Below are positions 24,247-31,109 of a stretch of 64,000 nucleotides of DNA, piece by piece. The notes below the pieces were generated by a model. The model saw only the letters and a list, made by a program, of their open reading frames with translations, searched no databases and had not been told where the DNA came from. Origin of the DNA: Polynucleobacter antarcticus. GTDB lineage: Bacteria > Pseudomonadota > Gammaproteobacteria > Burkholderiales > Burkholderiaceae. The stretch is from the NCBI RefSeq assembly GCF_013307245.1, contig NZ_CP028941.1, positions 310,001 through 374,000 of the forward strand, in the 5' to 3' direction. How positions within the stretch are numbered: the first letter of the stretch is position 1; the number at the start of each line of letters is the position of its first letter. The translations under genes and the position numbers were made by a program.

Positions 24247-24819
24247 TTAAGCAGATTTACGGCCTTTAGTAGCTGGCTTTGCAACAGCGTATTGACCTTG
24301 AGCATTTGACATAGCTTCGTCAACACTCTTTTCAAAACTAGCAAATGCATCAGCTGCAGAAGCGCGTACTTGGTCAAACTGCTGAATAGAAGCATCAAAC
24401 ATAGATTTGAATGCAGATACAAATGCCTCAGATCCAGCAGGAGCTGTCTTAGTAGCTTCTTTAACCATCTTTACCAAATCAGCACGTGCGTCATCGATAG
24501 AAGCATCAACTACTTCAGCAACTTCTTTATTACTCTTACGAATAACTTTACTTACTTTAGCTTGGTAAGCAGCAGCATATTTAGCCGCTTCTTGTGCTGT
24601 TTCTGGCTGAGCTAACTTGGCTAATTGCTGTGGATCCTTAACAGCCATTAATTGAGTAGCACTGTCTTGAGCAGCAGCAACGACATCTTTAGCAATCGCT
24701 TGGTTGATCTCAGCCAACTCTTGTGCGCTTTGAACAGCGACTTGAGCTAAATGCTTGGCTGTCTCAACAGATTTAGTTTGAGCTTGTACGAGTTGATCGT
24801 TTAATTGATTCTGGAACAT
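24247..24819 (-). CDS. Phasin family protein
   Basis: This 190-residue, Ala/Lys/Gln-rich, fully helical protein begins with the phasin_2-like pattern MFQNQLNDQLVQAQTKSVE and continues with long amphipathic helices lacking Cys and Trp. Phasins coat polyhydroxyalkanoate granules and are common in Burkholderiales. The C-terminus is lysine-rich (KPATKGRKSA), as seen in related DNA- or granule-binding forms. It has a ribosome site AAGGAT at the start. No PHA synthase is in the window. Confidence 0.85.
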   Translation of the reverse strand: MFQNQLNDQLVQAQTKSVETAKHLAQVAVQSAQELAEINQAIAKDVVAAAQDSATQLMAVKDPQQLAKLAQPETAQEAAKYAAAYQAKVSKVIRKSNKEVAEVVDASIDDARADLVKMVKEATKTAPAGSEAFVSAFKSMFDASIQQFDQVRASAADAFASFEKSVDEAMSNAQGQYAVAKPATKGRKSA

Positions 24820-25056
24820 GATTTATCCTTAATTTAAGAAGATTGTTAATTTATTGCAATGCACCATTGTAAGATGCCATTTTTAACAAATCAAGGATTA
24901 TTTGTTGCGTTGCAATAAAACTTCCTAAGATTCAGGGTAAATCTCATAATATGGTGGTAAGCAGCCTAATTAGGGGTTTAATGCTGTTTTAAGAGTAATT
25001 TCCCATAAACCAAAAGTTGCCAGCTATGCAACAAACCAGCTTATTGGCATGTAGAA

Positions 25057-26190
25057 TTGCATGTGGATTCGACTGCTAGCGCCCCTATTTCCTTTGATTA
25101 CCCCCAGCAAAATGCGGCTGGAGCTACCTTTACGGCCCAGGCCTGGGCTAAAACTCCCCCTCCTTTAGTTGCCATTGAAAAAGCACAGGTCATAGCCCGT
25201 ATCAAAGAATTATTGATTGCCAAGGATGCGGCTTTAGTGGCCCATTATTACGTCGATGGCGATATTCAAGATTTGGCAGTAGAAACGGGTGGCTTTGTTT
25301 CTGACTCATTAGAAATGGCTCGTTTTGGGAAAAATCATTCCGCCAAGAATTTGATTGTGGCGGGCGTGCGTTTTATGGGCGAGTCAGCCAAAATTGTCAG
25401 TCCTGAGAAACGTGTTTTTATGCCGGACTTGGATGCGACCTGCTCCTTAGATCTGGGTTGCGATGCCACTGACTTTGCTGCTTTTAGAGCACTTCATCCT
25501 GACCGCGTTGTGGTGGTATATGCCAACACGAGTGCAGCAGTGAAAGCCCAAGCAGATTGGATGGTGACCAGCTCTTGCGCTTTGGCGATCGTGCAGCAAC
25601 TCAAGCTTAAGGGTAAAAAAATTCTTTGGGCACCCGATCGCCACTTAGGTCGCTATATTCAGGAGCAAACGGGCGCCGATATGCTGCTCTGGAATGGCGC
25701 TTGTATCGTCCATGATGAATTTAAAGCCGTTGAACTCGAAATGTTGATCGCCGCGCATCCAGGCGCAATGGTATTGGTTCATCCAGAATCTCCTAAGGGC
25801 GTTGTGGATCTAGCAGATGTGGTGGGCTCTACTTCGGCCATGATTAAAGCCGTAGTAGAAGGCTCGGCTACCGAATATATTGTGGCTACGGATAAGGGCA
25901 TCTTGCATCGTATGCGCCAGTTAGCGCCACACAAGATCTTGATAGAAGCGCCCACTGCTGGCAATAGTGCGACCTGCAAGAGTTGTGCGCACTGTCCATG
26001 GATGGCCATGAATGGCTTGCAAGGTATTTTGAATTGCTTAGAAAATACTTCTGGTGAAATCTTTATTGAGGAAGCGATACGGAATAAAGCACTCGGCTGT
26101 ATAGATCGCATGTTGGATTTCACGAAAAATCATCCTGATTTAATTGCTCAAGCTCAGCATGGATTTGTGAAAAACATTGGCGCCGCTTAA
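25057..26190 (+). CDS. nadA: Quinolinate synthase A
   Basis: This 377-residue iron-sulfur enzyme condenses iminoaspartate with dihydroxyacetone phosphate to give quinolinate. Visible motifs are [61 protein letters not shown] and the cysteine-rich [15 protein letters not shown], which together hold the [4Fe-4S] cluster and substrates. The start is TTG 25057; no in-frame ATG fits the family N-terminus. nadC overlaps its stop by one base. The aspartate oxidase nadB is 1.7 kb downstream on the opposite strand. Confidence 0.95.
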   Translation: MHVDSTASAPISFDYPQQNAAGATFTAQAWAKTPPPLVAIEKAQVIARIKELLIAKDAALVAHYYVDGDIQDLAVETGGFVSDSLEMARFGKNHSAKNLIVAGVRFMGESAKIVSPEKRVFMPDLDATCSLDLGCDATDFAAFRALHPDRVVVVYANTSAAVKAQADWMVTSSCALAIVQQLKLKGKKILWAPDRHLGRYIQEQTGADMLLWNGACIVHDEFKAVELEMLIAAHPGAMVLVHPESPKGVVDLADVVGSTSAMIKAVVEGSATEYIVATDKGILHRMRQLAPHKILIEAPTAGNSATCKSCAHCPWMAMNGLQGILNCLENTSGEIFIEEAIRNKALGCIDRMLDFTKNHPDLIAQAQHGFVKNIGAA

Positions 26191-27044
26191 TGTTTGGCTT
26201 CAATGAAACGGTAGCGCAAGCACGTCAACGCAATATTCATGATGCGCTGATGGAAGATGTGGGAATGCATGACTGGACGGCGCAACTGGTACCCAGTAAA
26301 ACCGTTCAGGCCCAATTGATGGTGCGACAAGCTGCTGTGCTGTGTGGCGTAGATTGGTTTGAGGAAACACTAAAGACCTTAGATCCCTTGGCTGCTATTA
26401 CCTGGCATTACCAAGAAGGCGACATGATGAAGACCGACAGTGTGGTCTGTGACATTTCTGCGAATTCCAGAGCATTACTGTCTGCTGAACGCCCTTGCAT
26501 TAATTTTCTGCAAACGCTTTCTTGGACGGCTAGTATTACTCGCCAACACGTCGATGCCATTGCTGGTGTGAGCCCTAATCCTCAAGGCTGCGCCGTATTA
26601 GATACCCGTAAAACCATCCCCGGTTTACGTCAGGCACAAAAATACGCAGTGCGTATTGGAGGCGGTCAGAACCAACGGCTTGCCCTATGGCATGGCATTC
26701 TGATTAAAGAAAATCATATTGCGGCTGCTGGCAGCATTACTGCCGCCCTCCAGAATGCAGTAGCACTCAATGCTGGGGTAGATATTCAGATTGAGGTAGA
26801 AAACCTGACTGAACTAGAAGAAGCGTTGGCAGCGGACGCTAAGAGTATTTTGATTGATAACTTCACCACCGAGCAAATGAAGCAGGCAGTCGCTCTTACT
26901 AATGGCAGAGCCCTACTGGAAGCATCAGGCGGAATTAATCTGGATCAAATGCGTGAGATTGCTACAACAGGAGTTGATCGGATTTCTCTTGGTAAATTAA
27001 CCAAAGATGTTTGTGCAGTAGATTTTTCGATGCGCATCAAGTAA
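26190..27044 (+). CDS. nadC: Nicotinate-nucleotide pyrophosphorylase (carboxylating)
   Basis: This 284-residue type II phosphoribosyltransferase has the signatures DTRKTIPGLRQAQKYAVRIGGGQNQRL, HGILIKENHI, EVENLTELEEAL and LEASGGINLDQM. It converts quinolinate plus PRPP to nicotinate mononucleotide. TAATG overlap with nadA makes translational coupling very likely. It ends 12 bp from the convergent antitoxin gene. Confidence 0.96.
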   Translation: MFGFNETVAQARQRNIHDALMEDVGMHDWTAQLVPSKTVQAQLMVRQAAVLCGVDWFEETLKTLDPLAAITWHYQEGDMMKTDSVVCDISANSRALLSAERPCINFLQTLSWTASITRQHVDAIAGVSPNPQGCAVLDTRKTIPGLRQAQKYAVRIGGGQNQRLALWHGILIKENHIAAAGSITAALQNAVALNAGVDIQIEVENLTELEEALAADAKSILIDNFTTEQMKQAVALTNGRALLEASGGINLDQMREIATTGVDRISLGKLTKDVCAVDFSMRIK

Positions 27045-27056
27045 TCCCTCAAAAAT

Positions 27057-27395
27057 TTATAAAAGAATAGCCTGAATACCCTTCATTTCAATAATTTGAA
27101 GTAACTTTGCCGCTGCTCCACTTGGATGTTTTCCGGAGCCCGTGGCCTCCCATTTTTGAACTGTTGAAACGCTCACATTGAGTAAGGCAGCAAAAATGGA
27201 TTGACTCATTTTTGCCTGATGAATTCGAAGATCGGCTACTTTTTTTGAGGTGAATACAGGTGGCTTTTCTATACAAAGAGCCTTCATCTTTACTAAATCA
27301 TGCTTTGTTAGAAGGCCATGTTGATCCAAGTCCATTGCGATCTCTAACAGCTCATCTAGCACTCGATTTTCTTCCGTTAATAATTTTTTACGCAT
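27057..27395 (-). CDS. HigA-like XRE-family antitoxin
   Basis: This 112-residue protein has a helix-turn-helix in its C-terminal half (IHQAKMSQSIFAALLNVSVSTVQKWEATGSGKHPSGAAAKLL). The W-E-x-G-xx-xPxG-AA-KLL pattern is typical of antitoxins paired with COG4737-type RelE-like toxins. It is the second gene; the toxin is upstream with an 8-nt overlap, the toxin-first order usual for higBA. Confidence 0.82.
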   Translation of the reverse strand: MRKKLLTEENRVLDELLEIAMDLDQHGLLTKHDLVKMKALCIEKPPVFTSKKVADLRIHQAKMSQSIFAALLNVSVSTVQKWEATGSGKHPSGAAAKLLQIIEMKGIQAILL

Positions 27396-27771
27396 AGCAA
27401 TCTAACTCCCGCAATGTTCCAGAAATAACCAGTTCTCGTAACTTAAATATATCGACCCTTTCAAAAGATCTTGCAACAATTCCAGCCGCCTCTTGCTCTG
27501 CATTTGTGAAGTCCGATCCTGAACCACTTTTTTCACGTCCAACGATGAAAATAATGGCATCCTTATTTTTCTTCGCCACAATAGTGCGGATACTTCCACT
27601 CTTGCCCTGCCCTCGTAGCGGGATTCTTTTTTTACAAACTCCACCCCCTAGATCGGCCTCATAGAGTCCTTGCTCTATTTCCCTTGCAGCATTACAAAGC
27701 GAACTAGTAGAAATTATTTTCTTAGCCCAACGATCAAAAGTTTTAGTTTTCATGACTATTTTCATGGTCAA
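27388..27771 (-). CDS. RelE/HigB-like toxin (COG4737 type)
   Basis: This 127-residue protein has the pattern TFDRWAKKIISTSSLCNAAREIEQGLYEADLGGGVCKKRI, RGQGKSGSIRTIVA and AIIFIVGREKSGSG. These match the RelE-superfamily toxins annotated as RelE/ParE or HigB2-like, probable mRNA interferases. A second ATG at 27765 (MKIVMKTK) is an alternative start. It is followed by its HTH antitoxin. Confidence 0.8.
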   Translation of the reverse strand: MTMKIVMKTKTFDRWAKKIISTSSLCNAAREIEQGLYEADLGGGVCKKRIPLRGQGKSGSIRTIVAKKNKDAIIFIVGREKSGSGSDFTNAEQEAAGIVARSFERVDIFKLRELVISGTLRELDCYA

Positions 27772-27785
27772 AATAATAAACTATT

Positions 27786-27818
27786 GCACTCAGTGCTATA
27801 ACATTGTAGTCGACAATG
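27786..27818. promoter_or_regulatory. Two short palindromes upstream of the RelE/HTH pair
   Basis: GCACT-C-AGTGC (27786-27796) and CATTGT-AGTCG-ACAATG (27802-27818) lie 15-47 bp before the toxin start on the minus strand. They are candidate operator sites for the HTH antitoxin. Confidence 0.45.
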
Positions 27819-27922
27819 CATTATGGGTATCTGCTTGGATAAGCAGATTGGGAATATTTATGTAGTCACATTCGCCCACAAAACCTCTTTGCAAGTCGGT
27901 TTAATTAACCATAATCATAATA

Positions 27923-27944
27923 ATTGTATCCAGAAGGATACAAT
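27923..27944. promoter_or_regulatory. Palindromic operator upstream of the second RelE-like module
   Basis: ATTGTATCC (27923-27931) and GGATACAAT (27936-27944) form a perfect 9-bp inverted repeat with a 4-bp centre, ending 5 bp before the toxin ATG. TATCC/GGATA is the half-site type known for XRE antitoxins. It overlaps the ribosome-binding region. Confidence 0.7.
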
Positions 27945-27949
27945 AGGGT

Positions 27950-28240
27950 ATGATAGAAATCAGGAAAACAGCTGACTTTAGTGCCTGGCTTGACAGCCTT
28001 TTCGACTTAACAGCAAGAGCAAAAATTCAGGCAAGAATAAAAAGAATAAGTGAAGGAAATGCAGGTGACAGCAAGTCGGTTGGAGAAAAAGTCTTTGAAA
28101 TGAAAATTGATTTTGGGCCAGGCTACCGTGTTTACTTCACGAAGCAGGGGAAAATAATCATCATTCTTTTAATTGGTGGCGATAAAGACTCGCAAAATAA
28201 GGATATTAAGTTTGCTCAACGTTTAGCAAAAAACTTATAA
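27950..28240 (+). CDS. RelE/ParE-family toxin (COG3657 'killer protein' type)
   Basis: This 96-residue protein begins MIEIRKTADFSAWLDSLFD and has the family core ARAKIQARIKRI, VFEMKIDFGPGYRVYFTKQG and IIILLIGGDKDSQNKDIKFA. It is of the HigB-like addiction-module toxin family, usually followed by a COG3636 antitoxin as here (5-bp gap). Its target is presumably translating mRNA, by family analogy. Confidence 0.87.
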   Translation: MIEIRKTADFSAWLDSLFDLTARAKIQARIKRISEGNAGDSKSVGEKVFEMKIDFGPGYRVYFTKQGKIIIILLIGGDKDSQNKDIKFAQRLAKNL

Positions 28241-28245
28241 ATACA

Positions 28246-28551
28246 ATGAAAAAAACAATCACTACCCCATATGATGTTGCGGATCATCTTCGTACTCCGC
28301 AAGAAATGGCTGCGTATTTAGAGGCATGTATTGAAGAATCCAATGGAGATCCAGCATTTATTACAAAAGCACTTGGTGATATTGCTAGAGCCAAGGGCAT
28401 GACTCAGGTTGCAAAAGATGCAGGGCTTTCAAGAGAAAGTTTATACAAAGCCCTCTCGGGTGACCACAGCCCAGGTTTTGACACCATTCTTCGCGTGATG
28501 CATGCTCTCGGGCTCAGTTTTCATGCTGTACCAAGTTATAAAAAAGTCTGA
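28246..28551 (+). CDS. HTH antitoxin (COG3636 type)
   Basis: This 101-residue protein shows the typical start PYDVADHLRTPQEMAAYLEACIEE and a helix-turn-helix VAKDAGLSRESLYKALSGDHSPGFDTILRVMHALGL. It is the cognate antidote of the preceding toxin and probably binds the palindrome at 27923-27944. Its stop is one base before the start of a third small gene. Confidence 0.87.
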   Translation: MKKTITTPYDVADHLRTPQEMAAYLEACIEESNGDPAFITKALGDIARAKGMTQVAKDAGLSRESLYKALSGDHSPGFDTILRVMHALGLSFHAVPSYKKV

Positions 28552-28552
28552 C

Positions 28553-28747
28553 ATGAATCAACCTAATGAAACCCATGAATGGGTTGACCCAGATGATGCG
28601 CCTGAAGCTGATGAGGCATGGTTTAGGGATGCTCATCTTTATATTGGAGACACTCTTATCAAAAGAGGGATTGGGCGCCTACCCATTAAGAACACAAAAG
28701 AAATATTGAGCTCTAGACTTGATACCGATAACTTAGAGCCAGATTAG
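28553..28747 (+). CDS. BrnA-like antitoxin-related small protein
   Basis: The 64-residue product contains [32 protein letters not shown]. Its DDAPE, W/F-F and RG spacing resembles the C-terminal operator-binding region of BrnA antitoxins. No BrnT toxin is adjacent; it follows the HTH antitoxin by one base, so it belongs to that operon. After RG it lacks the usual RPK ending. It may be an orphan BrnA captured as a third component. It overlaps the nadB 3' end by 4 bp. Confidence 0.6.
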   Translation: MNQPNETHEWVDPDDAPEADEAWFRDAHLYIGDTLIKRGIGRLPIKNTKEILSSRLDTDNLEPD

Positions 28748-30405
28748 GTTTCTGGGCTTTCAGAAGTACCCTCAGCCTGCGGGGTCAGGATGGTCGGATA
28801 CGACACTGCCCATGTTCCAGGGTAATCTCGGCTGTAGTGTAGTCCCCTGCTCTCTCGACGCATTAGGGCGGAGCGCACAATCAGCTCTGCACACTCTAAG
28901 AGATTTCTGAGCTCAATTAAATCTCTGCTCACTTTGAAGTTTGCGTAATACTCTTGCACCTCATATCTCAGCAACTTAATACGATGTAGTGCGCGTTCAA
29001 GGCGTCGGTTGGTTCTCACAATGCCTACATAATTCCACATCAGAGATCGTAATTCATCCCAGTTATGGGCGATGACCACTTGCTCATCGGCATCTTCTAC
29101 TTGACTCTCATCCCAGAGCGGTAGCTTTGGCATAGCAGGTATTTTGATACTTCCAATATCTTGAGCAGCGGCCTTACCAATCACAATGCACTCTAGTAAT
29201 GAATTGCTAGCCAAACGATTGGCACCATGAAGGCCGGTGTAGGTGGCTTCGCCTACTGCATACAGTCCTGGTAAATCGGTATGCCCTTTAAGATCTGTCA
29301 CTACGCCCCCACAGGCATAGTGTGCTGCAGGCACTACTGGGATAGGCTCTTTTGTAATATCTAAGCCCAAGGTCATACAGCGTGCATAGATCATCGGAAA
29401 ATGTTCCTTGATAAACGCCTCACCCAAATGCGTGGCATCTAGGTGGACGTAATCAATGCCATGCTTTTTCATTTCAAAGTCGATAGCTCGGGCTACGATA
29501 TCGCGCGGCGCTAACTCATGACGCTCATCATGCTCAGGCATAAAGCGGGTGCCATCAGGTAACTTCAATAAGCCTCCCTCACCGCGCATCGCTTCCGTAA
29601 TTAAGAAGGTGCGATCACTTGGGTGATACAAGCATGTCGGATGAAACTGAATAAATTCCATATTGCCAACCCGGCAGCCTGCACGCCAAGCCATGGCAAT
29701 GCCATCACCCGTAGCGGTATCTGGATTACTGGTGTAGCGGTATACCTTACCAACTCCGCCAGTAGCCAACACCACGGATTTAGCTTCAATAGTTTCAACA
29801 CGATTATTTTTAATATCGAGGGCATATACACCGTAACAACGGTTGGGTTTGTTGCGCTTTGTTTTTGCATCTAACTGTCGATTGGTAATGAGATCGAGTG
29901 CAATCCAATGCTCTCGTAATTCAATATTGTGATGAGCACGTGCTTTATCGAGTAAAACCTCATGAATAGCTTTACCAGTAGCATCTGCAGCATGCGCAAT
30001 GCGACGGTGACTGTGCCCACCTTCTCGAGTCAGATGCAATCCCATCGGACCATTTTTATCAGCAGTAAAAGGAACGCCTTGCTCCACCAACCAACGAATC
30101 GCTTCAGCACTTTCTTCGGCAATATAGCGCGCAGTGGACTCGACGACTAAACCCGCACCCGCATTTAAGGTATCTGCCACATGAGAATCAATACTGTCAT
30201 GCTCTTTATCGACCACACCAACAATGCCACCTTGAGCCCAAGCGGTTGCTGCCTCCCCAAGACCCCGCTTGGCCATGATGATGACGGGCTGGGTTTCAGC
30301 TAGGTGGAGCGCAACGGTTAAGCCTGCTAAACCTGCTCCAATAATGAGAACAGGTAGCTCAGCTTTAGTGTCCGAGGTGCTTTGTGGGGCTTTTGAGCTA
30401 GTCAT
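28744..30405 (-). CDS. nadB: L-aspartate oxidase
   Basis: This 553-residue flavoprotein oxidises L-aspartate to iminoaspartate, the substrate for NadA. It has an N-terminal FAD site ([14 protein letters not shown]), the AWAQGGI and [15 protein letters not shown] active-site regions, [44 protein letters not shown] and [16 protein letters not shown] prefer ATG 30405, which fits the family, over an in-frame start at 30504 inside mazF. The ATG is 2 nt after the mazF stop and has no visible Shine-Dalgarno of its own, so translation is probably coupled to mazF. Confidence 0.94.
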   Translation of the reverse strand: MTSSKAPQSTSDTKAELPVLIIGAGLAGLTVALHLAETQPVIIMAKRGLGEAATAWAQGGIVGVVDKEHDSIDSHVADTLNAGAGLVVESTARYIAEESAEAIRWLVEQGVPFTADKNGPMGLHLTREGGHSHRRIAHAADATGKAIHEVLLDKARAHHNIELREHWIALDLITNRQLDAKTKRNKPNRCYGVYALDIKNNRVETIEAKSVVLATGGVGKVYRYTSNPDTATGDGIAMAWRAGCRVGNMEFIQFHPTCLYHPSDRTFLITEAMRGEGGLLKLPDGTRFMPEHDERHELAPRDIVARAIDFEMKKHGIDYVHLDATHLGEAFIKEHFPMIYARCMTLGLDITKEPIPVVPAAHYACGGVVTDLKGHTDLPGLYAVGEATYTGLHGANRLASNSLLECIVIGKAAAQDIGSIKIPAMPKLPLWDESQVEDADEQVVIAHNWDELRSLMWNYVGIVRTNRRLERALHRIKLLRYEVQEYYANFKVSRDLIELRNLLECAELIVRSALMRRESRGLHYSRDYPGTWAVSYPTILTPQAEGTSESPET

Positions 30406-30407
30406 AT

Positions 30408-30749
30408 TTAGGAGATTAATAACAAAGCTTTTGCCTTGCTTCTCACTTCTGATAGCGTGAATGCACTCACTTTGTTTTTGAACTTTGCCTTTCTCACCTT
30501 CCAATCTAAGGACTTCAATTGATCAGAAAGAATTGCGGAGTCAATACCGTCCATCTCTATTAACACTTCAAAAGGATACCCTTTAATTTGTGTGGTGAGC
30601 GGGCAGCAAATCATAAGATTGGTTTTTTTATTGTAAAGCTCAGGAGTTATCACCAAGGCAGGGCGACGACCAGCTTGTTCGTGACCAGCTTGCGGATTGA
30701 ATTCCAGCCAAACGATGTCTCCTGCATCAGGGACATAAGCCTTCACCAT
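30408..30749 (-). CDS. mazF: MazF/PemK-family endoribonuclease toxin
   Basis: This 113-residue protein has the PemK-like pattern [52 protein letters not shown] and [13 protein letters not shown]. MazF-type toxins cleave mRNA at short sequence motifs. Conserved Arg in GRRPALV and Thr in PLTTQ are present. It follows the antitoxin with a 1-nt overlap and is itself followed after 2 nt by nadB. Confidence 0.9.
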   Translation of the reverse strand: MVKAYVPDAGDIVWLEFNPQAGHEQAGRRPALVITPELYNKKTNLMICCPLTTQIKGYPFEVLIEMDGIDSAILSDQLKSLDWKVRKAKFKNKVSAFTLSEVRSKAKALLLIS

Positions 30750-30991
30750 TAAAGCAACTCTTTTCCGACCGATTTACCAAAGTCAATCTCATGATGACTG
30801 TTTTTTGGCGTCATTCCCGCGAGTAGATCATGAAGCTGATACTCTAACTGCGTGATTGGCTCAATAACAATACGGCCTTTTTGGACTTTTACAGAGACGA
30901 GTTGATCAATATTGAGATGGGCAGACTTCATGACGGCCGTATTCAACCGTAAGGCTGGGCTGTTACCCCATTTTTTAATGATTGTTTGCAT
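30749..30991 (-). CDS. mazE: MazE-like AbrB-fold antitoxin
   Basis: The 80-residue protein starts MQTIIKKWGNSPALRLN, the AbrB/MazE DNA-binding fold, continues with DQLVSVKVQKGRIVIEPI, and ends with an acidic/flexible toxin-binding tail (YQLHDLLAGMTPKNSHHEIDFGK). It should neutralise MazF and repress the operon through the repeats at 31009-31045. Confidence 0.9.
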   Translation of the reverse strand: MQTIIKKWGNSPALRLNTAVMKSAHLNIDQLVSVKVQKGRIVIEPITQLEYQLHDLLAGMTPKNSHHEIDFGKSVGKELL

Positions 30992-31008
30992 GAGCGCCTT
31001 TTTAAACT

Positions 31009-31045
31009 GAATGTATCTAGAATGTATCTACATTGTATCTACATT
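31009..31045. promoter_or_regulatory. 11-bp-phased repeats upstream of mazE
   Basis: Three consecutive 11-bp units, GAATGTATCTA (31009-31019), GAATGTATCTA (31020-31030) and CATTGTATCTA (31031-31041), followed by a partial CATTC, lie 18 bp before mazE. The spacing equals one helical turn, as expected for an array of antitoxin-binding sites covering the promoter. Confidence 0.7.
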
Positions 31046-31065
31046 CACGATCTAGAGCAAGATCC

Positions 31066-31092
31066 AAAAACCCCCACTGTAAAGGTGGGGTT
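31066..31092 (-). terminator. Terminator after formate dehydrogenase operon
   Basis: On the minus strand AACCCCAC pairs with GTGGGGGTT around a 7-base loop and is followed by a T run, 18 bp after the fdsA stop. Confidence 0.85.
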
Positions 31093-31109
31093 GGATAGTC
31101 ATGAGTTGA

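Noticed and set aside
30406..30504. N-terminal extension of nadB
   Set aside because: It overlaps mazF in another frame and does not resemble L-aspartate oxidases, which start close to the FAD motif.
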